The notes under the pieces: generated by a model | Told to the model about the DNA's origin: nothing | Database searches by the model: none | What the model saw: the letters and a program-made list of their open reading frames with translations, nothing else | In this document: one piece after another, positions 24,583-33,500 of the stretch | Position numbering within the stretch: the stretch's first letter is position 1 | Layout: each line of letters begins with the position of its first letter | Source: Fructobacillus papyriferae | GTDB taxonomy: Bacteria > Bacillota > Bacilli > Lactobacillales > Lactobacillaceae | NCBI RefSeq assembly: GCF_018437225.1 | Contig: NZ_JAAMFI010000001.1 | Span: 558,001 to 622,000 of the forward strand | DNA: 64,000 nucleotides | Reading direction: 5' to 3' | Position numbers and translations under genes: made by a program

Positions 24583-26370
24583 TTACTGGCGCTTTTTCCA
24601 TGTCAGCACAAAGGCTGCCAGGGAGAACCCAGAGGCGGTAAAGATTGAAATAGTCTTGACTGGCCAAGACTTTGGTAACTCTTCCCCATCAATGGGCAGG
24701 CGGTCTTTGTTCTTTTTGAAGAGGCTGGTTTTGTTGTTCGTCCTGTCCGTTGCGTCGATCACCTCGGCCGACTCGTCAGCAAAATCATTAGCTGACGCCT
24801 CTTGGCCAAAGGTCATGGCACGAAAGCTTTGTTGCAAGCGGTTCGACAAAGCTTCGACAGCTTGTTCAGCAAGACCAGAAAGGCTGGTATTGGACTGGCT
24901 TTTCTTAGCATTATGACCAGCTCCCTTAGAAGAAGAACTGTTACTGTCGGGTGTGCTGCTTGAACCGGCGTTCGCACTACCAGCGCCGTTGTTTTCTGGG
25001 TGATTGGCATGCGGCTTCGTAAAGTCGTCAACGTTCAGGTTGGCCAGGTCAGCGGCATAACCGAGAACGTCAGCGTTGGCACTGTTTTTAATGCGCTTAC
25101 GATCCTCTTCAGCCTGCTGATTCAAGGCTTCTTTGGCACGGGCTTTTTCTTCACCTGACAAATCATTGATACCGTCAATGATTCCCTCATTGGCTTTTAT
25201 ACGATCGTCCAGCTTATCCTCGGCCGCCTTCTTCTGATCGGCCAAGCTAGCATGCTGATTCTGCTCATCATGCAACCCATCGATGGTTTTTTGATAGTCC
25301 AAAGCCGCAGAGGACTTATCCAAATCATCGTGGCGAACAATCTTATCCAGGTCATCCTTGGCTTTCTTCGCCGCGTCATCAACGCGCTTTTTTTGGTCGC
25401 GCTTTTCGGCTTGGTTCAGGTCGTTGCGCTTTTCAATTGCGTCTTTTTCGTGCTGGCTCTTGTCATCGATCTTGAGCTTTTCCGACTTCTTCTTCGTGTT
25501 CAGCTCACCATTATCGACGCTGTCTTGCTCAACCTGGTCAGCCTTTTTGGCAAAGGCTTCGGATTGATTTTGTTGGTTCAGATCGTCAGCATTCTTGGAA
25601 TTATCGATAGCTGCCTTGGCCTTGAAGGCCTCGCCATCGACCGCCTTATCGGCTGTCGACTTCTCGTCGTCACTCAACTCGTCTCGACCGTTAATCTTGC
25701 CCTTGGCCTTGAAGGCCAAATCGTCGATATTATTTTTGGCAGCGTCCTTCTTCTTAGAAAGATCGGCATTCTTGACCGTGTCATCAATGCCGGCCAAATC
25801 GCCCTGAAGGCTTTCAAAACTCGTCTTCTTGGCCTTCTCCAGGTCTTCAGCGTTATCGATACCTTTCAGGGCTTGATATGCTTTATCCGCCGCATGATCC
25901 ACATCACCAGCCAGCTTATCCTTTTCAGGACGAGTCAGGCCGTCTTGGCCTTCGATGTGGCGCTTTTCTTGGTCGGCCTCCGCGCTGATTGTTTGGTTGG
26001 CATCAGACTTTTGCTTGGCAAAGCTGTCGTGTTGGTCCAAATCCTTTTGGACGTCTTGAGCGGCTTTGTCGAAGTCACCATCAATTGGCGTATCCACCAA
26101 CTTCTGGGCATCCGGCGTGTTTTCAGGTTTTAGCGACTCATTGGCCTTCTTTTCGGCAGCGTCAATGGCTGCCTTAGCCTTGGCCTTTTCATCATTGGTC
26201 AAATCCTTGCGATCATTAATGTCTGCACGCTTCTGGTCAGCCTTTTGCTTGATGTCTTCTTGAATGTCCTTCTTCTGATCAGCCAGACTCTTGTGCTTTT
26301 GAACATCGTTATCCAAAGCCGCCTTCTTTTGATCAAAATCGTTCTTTGCAGTGGCTGCCTTCCCGGACAA
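24583..26370 (-). CDS. C-terminal fragment of the interrupted surface protein (5 repeats and anchor)
   Basis: The open frame continues upstream to 26457; the only start available near its beginning is a TTG without Shine-Dalgarno, so independent translation is unlikely. It holds the last repeats (DLTNDEKAKAKAAID, GLTRPEKDKLAGDVD, ELSDDEKSTADKAVD, DLNQAEKRDQKKRVD, DLSGEEKARAKEALN), a Ser/Asn-rich linker, then LPKSW, a 20-residue hydrophobic stretch and the basic tail TWKKRQ. That resembles a sortase signal but is not LPxTG. Confidence 0.6.
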   Translation of the reverse strand: MSGKAATAKNDFDQKKAALDNDVQKHKSLADQKKDIQEDIKQKADQKRADINDRKDLTNDEKAKAKAAIDAAEKKANESLKPENTPDAQKLVDTPIDGDFDKAAQDVQKDLDQHDSFAKQKSDANQTISAEADQEKRHIEGQDGLTRPEKDKLAGDVDHAADKAYQALKGIDNAEDLEKAKKTSFESLQGDLAGIDDTVKNADLSKKKDAAKNNIDDLAFKAKGKINGRDELSDDEKSTADKAVDGEAFKAKAAIDNSKNADDLNQQNQSEAFAKKADQVEQDSVDNGELNTKKKSEKLKIDDKSQHEKDAIEKRNDLNQAEKRDQKKRVDDAAKKAKDDLDKIVRHDDLDKSSAALDYQKTIDGLHDEQNQHASLADQKKAAEDKLDDRIKANEGIIDGINDLSGEEKARAKEALNQQAEEDRKRIKNSANADVLGYAADLANLNVDDFTKPHANHPENNGAGSANAGSSSTPDSNSSSSKGAGHNAKKSQSNTSLSGLAEQAVEALSNRLQQSFRAMTFGQEASANDFADESAEVIDATDRTNNKTSLFKKNKDRLPIDGEELPKSWPVKTISIFTASGFSLAAFVLTWKKRQ

Positions 26371-26457
26371 ATCATCAGCATCGGTCGCTTTCTTGATGCT
26401 TTCCTTGGCTTGTCCAGCCGCCTGGTCGATGGCTGCCTTAGCCTTGGCCTTTTCGTC
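26161..26457 (-). repeat. Near-identical direct repeat of about 33 bp inside the surface protein gene
   Basis: The DNA coding for DEKAKAKAAID occurs at 26425-26457 and again at 26161-26193, 264 bp (88 codons) apart, with only two or three differences. The copy at 26457 directly follows the internal TAA. Such repeats favour unit gain or loss by recombination. Confidence 0.75.
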
Positions 26458-29400
26458 TTAGTTCAGGTTCTTGTTCTTGTCGATATTGGCCTTTTCTTGC
26501 TTGGCTCCGTCATCGATACCAGTTTCGGACTGGTGCTTCTTGTCAAGCAAGCCCTTGTTGTCATTATCCAAGCCATCCACGATGCCGTTGACGGCACTGT
26601 CAAATTGTGACAAAGCGTCGTCCTCACCGCCCTTGCCGGTTGGCAATTTATCATCGGATGCCGCTATGTCAATGGCTGTTTTGGCTTTCTTGACCGCGTC
26701 GTCAATCTGGTCCTTGGCTTTGTCACGATCCTGTTGGGGCACGTTATCCATGCCGTCAATGGCCTTTTTGTGCAAATCCGCAGCGTGATCAACCTGGTCA
26801 TCAAGCTTCTGTTTCTTATCCGATAGTGGCAGCAAATGATTCACATCATCGGCAGTCTTTGCCCCCTCCTTTTCTTCAGGCGTCACCGTGTCGGGTAGCT
26901 TGTTCTTTTGCTCATCCAAGGATTCATGATTCTTAAATTGATCATCTACCTGATCTTTGGCATCATCAAAGGATTTCGACGCTTCTTTATCAGCTTCGCC
27001 TGCCAACTCGTCGGCATTTGTGGCCGAATCGAGACTGTCCTTAGCGCGCTTGGCCCCTTTGTCGATTACATCTTGTTTTTGCTTGCGGTCATAGTCAGTC
27101 AGATCCGGGCGGTTCGTAGCATCGAGCTTTTCTTTTTCGACCGTTGCCTTGTGATCGATCGCATCCTTTTTGTCTTGCTTTTGCTTATCAAGGGAAGGCT
27201 TTTCATCGACTTGGACAGCTACCTTTTGGACGTCTTCTCCAAAGTCAGTCTTTGCAGCATCCCCCTTGTTATTCAACTCATCCTTATTCTGAGCACCGTC
27301 GATGGCCTGCTTGGCCTTATTAGCCGCCTGATCAACGGCTTCTTTAAAGCCAGACTTTTCGCCCGTCGATAAGTTATCCTTTTGATCAATGCCGTCTTTC
27401 TTGGATTCAGCCTCCTTGTCGATGGCGTTTTTAGCCGTTTGTTTCTGATCGTCGATTGAAGGTATTTTGTCCAAATCAGCTGAGACATTCTGCTGATCGT
27501 TGTCGACCTTTTGCTTTTCTTCAGCAGCCTTTTGGACCAGTTCGTCCTTGTTTTGGGCCTTATCAACAGCATCTTGCGCATCTTTAACAGACTGATCGAC
27601 CTTACCGGTGGCAGACTTCTTCTCATCCCCACTCAGTTTATCCATGCCATTGATGTCGCCATCCAGCTTTGATTGGTTGGCCGCCAAGGCAGCCTTTGCT
27701 TTTTGCTTCTGTTCATCAAAAGAAGGCACGTTATCGATAGCCGCCTTTTTCTCATCGGCATGCGTGCCTGCAGCCTTCGTCGTCGCATCCGTTCCAGCCC
27801 AGTCTTCAGCAGACATGGCGGCTTTTTCATCCCGCTGCTTTTGCGCATCTAAGTCAGTCTTTGCTTTGTTGAATTCAGCATCTGTATAGGCAGACTTCTT
27901 GCCATCCAAGGCAGTTTCAGCTTTCTTGTAGGCGTCGTCAACAGCCATCTTAGCTTTTTCACGTGCCTTTTCCAAGGCATCTGGATCCGAGTAGCCATCT
28001 CCTTGGACTTGCTTGGCATAATCGGATCCTTCACCAGTCTCAAATGCCTTCGAATCGCTTGGTAAAGCGCTGTCAATAACATCCGTGACGTTGTTGAAGT
28101 CTTCCTTTACCTTGTTGATCCGTTGCTCACGGTCATCCGGCGACAATCCCTTATTGTTGTTCAGGTCTAAGATTTGCTTCTTGGCAACCTTTTCGGCTTC
28201 TGCACGGGCCTCTTTTTTCTTATCCGTCAACCCAGTGATGTCGTTTGCCAAATCAGCCTCTTCGCGGTTGATTTCATCAGCGTTTGTCGCCTGTGAAATC
28301 TGGTCTTCCGCTTTTTTGGCAGCCGCTTCAATTGCCTTCTTCTGCTTGTCCTTTTGTTCCTTAGTCAGCAGACCGTTTTGGTCAATGCCAGCTTCGGCTG
28401 CTGATTTTGCTTCATCCAAAACCTTTTGCGCAGACTTCGATGCATTATCTAATGCCTCTTGGGCCTTTTTTATCTGGTCTTTTACAGATGGCTTGGCCTT
28501 TTCCTGATCCATCAAATCCGTTAAATTCTGAGTCAAATCCGATTGATCAACGGCATCTAACAGGCTTTGTGCATTCGTTGGATTATTGATTTCGTCAGCG
28601 GCTTGTGCTTTTTTGACGAGTTCGTCGATGGCTTGCTTGTCGTGATTCTTTTCGTCTTTGGTCAGCTTGTCAAAGATCGAATCATCCAATTCCTTCTTGG
28701 CCTCTTCCCCCTTTTGGCGCAACTTTTCTTTCGCATCGCTCACCTGATCGACCAACTTCTTCTTCGCCTCTTGGTGGGCCTTGGCCAGCTTGTCCTTCAA
28801 ATCCCCGGCATTATTCAAGGCGTCCAAGGCCTTTTGAGCCGATTCGGCCGTCTCGATGTTTTGCTGCATCTGATTGACCGCAGCAGTCACAACTGCCATT
28901 TGGTCATCTTTTTCAGTCTTCGTCAAATTGACGTCTGACGTGATTTCATCGATCACCTTTTGAACGTCTGCCTCGTTTTTAAAGCGTTCGAAAAATTCTT
29001 GATTGCGCTTGGTGCGATCCACATTTTCGTTGTCTTTTTCAAAGGCTTGGTTTTCCGCGTCCATGACGGCCTTAATGTCATCTAAGGTCTTGGCAGTCGC
29101 CAACTCACCCTGAGCTTTAACGTGGTCTTCATCTAACTGTTTCAGGCGAACCGTCTTTTCGGAATCCAGCAAGGTATCATTAGCCTTAATCGCCTTTGTA
29201 CTTTGTAAATAATCTTCTTCCAGACGGTTCTTTGCAACTTGCAACCGCTCATCGTCTGATAGAACCGGCTTCCAAATTGTCTCGTCATGGCGCTTTTCTT
29301 GATCCGTCTCAGTTGCAGCAGGCAGAATCTTGTCCGGAACGTATTCGTTATCCGCTTGATCTTTCGCTTTCTGAATATCTTCGTGGACCTGCTTTTTTTG

Positions 29401-30318
29401 CCTGTCCTTCGTTTCCTTATCCAAGGTGTTGTTGTGATCGATGTTATCGATCAATGTCTTTTCAGTCTCATCCAACAGTTTCTTGGCTTTATTTGCCTTG
29501 TCCGAAACATCGTCGGATGTTTTCAGGGGGCTTTTGATTTCATCTTTTAATGCCTTATCCGAGCGAACTAATTTAATCGGCGCATCGATTGACACATCGG
29601 ATCCGGTGGCACCATTTCGTTGCTTATTTGAAATATAACCAGCCTTTAATTTTAAGTCATCTGACGTAATGGAGTTGGGCAAGGTATACGATTGGGGCGT
29701 ATCGAGTGTTTGTGAATGAAACAAAACGGTGTAGAGATCGTCTCCATAACGATTGGGCGCTTCCGTGTTAATGTTGGCCCTAAAATCGCTCTCTGTTTTC
29801 ACGGTTGACCGAAAAATCTCCTTATAGCCGGTTGAATCATTTCCGACCTGGAGCCATACCGTATTATTATCCCCACGGGGTGTAATCTCAACAACCGTTT
29901 TGTTCCCAACATATGAAGCTACTCGGCTTCCTTGGCTATCCATCCGAACAAAAACGTTACGAACAACGTAGTCGATATATTGGGAAGGATCTTTCTTATC
30001 TTGGGCCACGTGATCGATTTTAAGGGTCACCCACTTACCAGCAAGCCCTTGAGCCGCCGTCTTGAAGCTCACCTTCGTAATGTCGTCGACAACTTCTTGG
30101 TTCGCTTTCCCCGCATCATCCAGCTTATCTTGCGCCTTTTCATCGTAATCAACAGACACTGAGTCGGTGGACTGAGTAGTTGTTGTCGCATCTGCCTGCA
30201 CATGCATCGTATGAGCTAATGTACCTGCTGCCAAAGGAGTCAAAATGGCGACCGTTGCCAAAGAGGATTGAATCCATTGCCGTTTTGTTTTTTTGCTGAT
30301 GTTTTGAATGTTTTTCAT
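26458..30318 (-). CDS. Repetitive surface protein, N-terminal 1286 residues up to the internal stop
   Basis: Signal peptide (basic start KKTKRQW, hydrophobic core, probable cleavage after HVQA near residue 42). Residues about 80-260 form a beta-rich domain with YIDYVVRNVFVRMDSQG and VVEITPRGDNNTVWLQVG that is shared with the neighbouring paralogue. From about 270 on, helical repeats of 60-90 residues carry a motif of the form N-L-T/S-x-x-E-K followed by an acidic-basic helix. Without the downstream part it would lack any anchor and be released. The ribosome site AGGCG is weak. Confidence 0.75.
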   Translation of the reverse strand: MKNIQNISKKTKRQWIQSSLATVAILTPLAAGTLAHTMHVQADATTTTQSTDSVSVDYDEKAQDKLDDAGKANQEVVDDITKVSFKTAAQGLAGKWVTLKIDHVAQDKKDPSQYIDYVVRNVFVRMDSQGSRVASYVGNKTVVEITPRGDNNTVWLQVGNDSTGYKEIFRSTVKTESDFRANINTEAPNRYGDDLYTVLFHSQTLDTPQSYTLPNSITSDDLKLKAGYISNKQRNGATGSDVSIDAPIKLVRSDKALKDEIKSPLKTSDDVSDKANKAKKLLDETEKTLIDNIDHNNTLDKETKDRQKKQVHEDIQKAKDQADNEYVPDKILPAATETDQEKRHDETIWKPVLSDDERLQVAKNRLEEDYLQSTKAIKANDTLLDSEKTVRLKQLDEDHVKAQGELATAKTLDDIKAVMDAENQAFEKDNENVDRTKRNQEFFERFKNEADVQKVIDEITSDVNLTKTEKDDQMAVVTAAVNQMQQNIETAESAQKALDALNNAGDLKDKLAKAHQEAKKKLVDQVSDAKEKLRQKGEEAKKELDDSIFDKLTKDEKNHDKQAIDELVKKAQAADEINNPTNAQSLLDAVDQSDLTQNLTDLMDQEKAKPSVKDQIKKAQEALDNASKSAQKVLDEAKSAAEAGIDQNGLLTKEQKDKQKKAIEAAAKKAEDQISQATNADEINREEADLANDITGLTDKKKEARAEAEKVAKKQILDLNNNKGLSPDDREQRINKVKEDFNNVTDVIDSALPSDSKAFETGEGSDYAKQVQGDGYSDPDALEKAREKAKMAVDDAYKKAETALDGKKSAYTDAEFNKAKTDLDAQKQRDEKAAMSAEDWAGTDATTKAAGTHADEKKAAIDNVPSFDEQKQKAKAALAANQSKLDGDINGMDKLSGDEKKSATGKVDQSVKDAQDAVDKAQNKDELVQKAAEEKQKVDNDQQNVSADLDKIPSIDDQKQTAKNAIDKEAESKKDGIDQKDNLSTGEKSGFKEAVDQAANKAKQAIDGAQNKDELNNKGDAAKTDFGEDVQKVAVQVDEKPSLDKQKQDKKDAIDHKATVEKEKLDATNRPDLTDYDRKQKQDVIDKGAKRAKDSLDSATNADELAGEADKEASKSFDDAKDQVDDQFKNHESLDEQKNKLPDTVTPEEKEGAKTADDVNHLLPLSDKKQKLDDQVDHAADLHKKAIDGMDNVPQQDRDKAKDQIDDAVKKAKTAIDIAASDDKLPTGKGGEDDALSQFDSAVNGIVDGLDNDNKGLLDKKHQSETGIDDGAKQEKANIDKNKNLN

Positions 30319-30526
30319 AATCTTTTTCGCCTAATTATCTCTTATCTTCCCTATTCTAATCCTTTTAAAAAGTCCCTTGGTTACTGATATTTTGGGCTTC
30401 TATTGCGATTTTGTACCGAATCATTTCGTTTATGGCAACATACTGAAATCAATTCGTCTCATTCTAAATCAGATGGTAAAATATTCTAAATAACAATAAG
30501 AAATGATAAAGCGGACTTCAAAAAGG

Positions 30527-30566
30527 AAAAAAGACGCGACAACAGTCACCTGTCCGCGTCTTTTTT
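30527..30566 (-). terminator. Terminator after the second surface protein gene
   Basis: GACGCGgACA ... TTGTcGCGTC hairpin followed by six T on the minus strand, about 7 bases after the stop. Confidence 0.85.
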
Positions 30567-30572
30567 ATCCAT

Positions 30573-33500
30573 TTATTGACGAGACTTCTTCGTCTTAATG
30601 AAGAAGAAGGTCGTCATTGACAAGAGAAGAATGGTCAACCAATTTCCATTCTTGATAGCCTGCTTGGCCGTTTGTGGCTGAGCAGTCGTCGTGTCTTCAA
30701 CCGTTTGAATTTTTGACAAACGATCCATTAACGCTTCTTTTTGACGATCAAACGTCAGATCTTTGCTGTCCAAGAGAATCTCATCTGCTGATTGGTCAGC
30801 ATCAATTTTGGACTTCGCTCGATTAGAAGCCGCATCGATTTCCGCTTTGGCTTGGGCTTTTTGCTCTTCGGACAAGTTGGGCATGCTGTCAATCGTTGCC
30901 TTAGCAGCCGCTACTTTTTTGTCCACCAATGCTTTTGCCGCCGCCTTTTGATCCAAAAGCGAATCGTGGGTTCCTAACTTTTCTAGCACCTGTTGGGATT
31001 GATTCGTAAAGGTCGTATCCAACTTGTGTTCGATAACGGCATCCGCGTTGTCATCAGCTGCAATTAAGTTCTTGGCCGTCTTAGCAGAAGCCTTGATTTC
31101 AGCTTTCGCCTTGTCTTTTTGCGCCGTTGACAAATTCATCATGCCGTCGATTTTATCTTCAGCCTGCTTGGCCTCTTGATCGATTGCTGCCTGTGCTTTT
31201 TGCTTTTGCACCGCTAGCGAATCACGCGTTTGCAAATCCCCCATGATATCTGAAACGTCAGACTTGAAGGTTGACTTCTTCACCAACTCACGAACTTGGT
31301 CCGCCGTTTGTCCTTGGTCAATTTGTGACTTAGCCGTTTCAGCCTGCTTATCCAAGTCTTTTTTGGCAGTTGCCTTTTCGTCTTCTGTCAGTTGGTTCAT
31401 CTGGTCGATCTTGGCCTTTTCGTCAATAATCGCTTGGTCAACGTCCTTCTTAGAGTCCGTCAACGCCTTGGCAAAGGCCTTCACCTTGTTCTTGGCATCC
31501 GCGATATCCTGGTCAAAGCTCGTGTGCTTAACAATGTCTGTCAACACACTGTTCTTATCCCCATTGTTCACCAATTGCTTTAAGCCGGCCACCTTGTCTT
31601 CGATACCGTCAAAGGCCGCCTTGGCGTCAGCTTGAATCTTACCTTCCAAAGCCTTCTTGCTATCGGCATCAAGATTGTCCATGGCTTCCAATTGGCGCTT
31701 GGCTTCATCAATTTTTTCTTGGACAGCCGCCTTGGCAGCTGCCTTTTCCTTGTTCAATTGGTTCAGGTGATCCAATTGATCCGACACACCTTGTGTTGGT
31801 GTTTTGACGTCAAAGTTAGTCTGGATACCAGCCAGGTTCTTAACATCGTCAGTGTTGCCGATGTTTTCCTTGACCTTAGCCAAGTCCTCTGCAATCTTTT
31901 GACGGGCCGCCTTGGCTTTTTCCTTCATCGATTCGTCAATCTGATCGCCATCCTTGGCCAGTGCTTCCATGGCATCGATTTCAGCCTTGGCGTCTGCTGC
32001 TTGCTTTTCGATAGCAGCCGTTGCAGCTTTTTTACCTTCGGCCAAGCCTTTTTCATTGGCGTGGTCTTGGTCAAGGTTCGTTGCTGCAGTTGTCACCTTT
32101 TCCAGGTCCGAATTCACATCAAGGCCCTGGTTAATCTGGTCGAAGTCCGCTTCATTTTTGGCAGCATTGATCTTCTGGCGGGCGTCTCCAGCCTTCGTAT
32201 CAATATCTTGCAACTTGGCTTGCTTTTCATCTTCTGACAAATTCGTCAAGGCGTTAATGACTTTCTTAGCATCCTTCACCTTGTTGTCAATCAATGCGTT
32301 TTCAGCCTTTTGCTTGTTTTCAAGCTTCAACTTGGCTTCTGTTGTCTTAGCTGCTTCGAAGCTTTCCGTCAATTGATCTTGCTTCTTCGCATCAGACAAG
32401 CCGTCCAATTGCGTCGTGTCATTGATCTTCTTGTTGATGGCTCCTTCGGCCGCCGTGATCGCTTGCTTCATCTTTTCCCGTTGGTTTTCAGACAAAGTGT
32501 CCATCTTGTCGATGGCTTCGCGATCTTCTTTGGCCTTCTTCGAAACGACCGCTTGTTCTTCAGCCTTTCGTTCGTCCAGTGACTTCACCTTGGACAAATC
32601 ACTTTCGGTTCCAGCAATATTGTTCGTTGCATTTGCTTGGGCAGCCGTTACAGCGGTAATGTCTTCGCCATTTTCCGCCTGGTTCACGTCTGCTTCCTTG
32701 TGCTTGGTCAACGCATCTTGGGCCTTGTCAAAGTCCGCTTGAGACATGTCGGCTTTCTTCGCGTCCAAGTCGGCTTGTGCCTTGGCATAACGACTTTCCA
32801 CGTCTGCCTTAGCAGCCGCTTGGGCCTTCTTTAGGGCATCGTGATCGTTAGCCCCTTCTGAGTGAACCGTGTTAGCAAATTCGGATTGGTCGGACACGTC
32901 TGGGACAGCCGTTGTTGCTTCGGCATTGTCGATGTTTTTGGTGGTGGCATCATAAGCGGCTTTCACCTTGTTGACCAAGGTTGTCTTTTCATCTGCCGTC
33001 AAGCCTTTGTTGGCATTGATGTCATCGATTTGAGCTTGGGCAATCTTTGCGGCAGCCTTTCGTGCTTCACGCTTCTTTTCATTAAACTGTGCCAAATCTT
33101 CTGAAGCGCTCTTCTTGATTGCTTCGACTTGGTCAGCCGTCTTCACGTCGGATTGCTTGAGTGCTTCCTTGGCCTTGTCCGTTGCCTTCGTGATAGCCGT
33201 CTTTTGGGCTTCTTTTTCATCAGCGGTCAAATCACCATTTTGGTCAATAGCATCTTTAGCCGCCGTTGCTTCCTTGTCCAGGTTCGTTTGCGCAGTTGTC
33301 GCTTGCTCAGCCAATTCACTGGCCAAACGAGCGGCACGATCTGCAACGGATTCCTTCGCCTTGTTCGTCTTGTAAATCGAGTCAAAGTCCGACTTCGGAT
33401 CGTTGTTTTCTTGACGCTTTTTCAAGTCATCTTTATCCGTTGCCCCGTCCAAAGCGTTTTGAGCAGGGGCGACCTTGTTTTGGATTTCTTGCTTGGCTGC

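Larger units (their letters stand above)
24583..30318 (-). pseudogene. Giant repetitive surface protein gene interrupted by one in-frame TAA
   Basis: Read through the TAA at 26460-26458, this is one frame of 1912 codons: signal peptide, N-terminal beta domain, about 17 helical repeats, and a C-terminal membrane anchor. No frameshift is present. The stop falls inside a repeat at the position after NKNLN and before DEKAKAKAAID; sister repeats have Q, T, S or E there (for example NDLNQAEKR), so CAA to TAA, one transition, explains it. Either the gene is inactivated, or the base is a sequencing error, or the stop is read through. Repeats resemble DUF1542 of staphylococcal SasC/Ebh-type adhesins. 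Confidence 0.75.

Noticed and set aside
25252-26133. 293-codon hydrophobic plus-strand frame inside the surface protein gene
   Set aside because: The Leu/Ile/Val richness is the antisense reading of Lys/Asp/Glu-rich repeats, not a membrane protein; no start signal. The same holds for the frames near 31632-32237 and 28567-28938.
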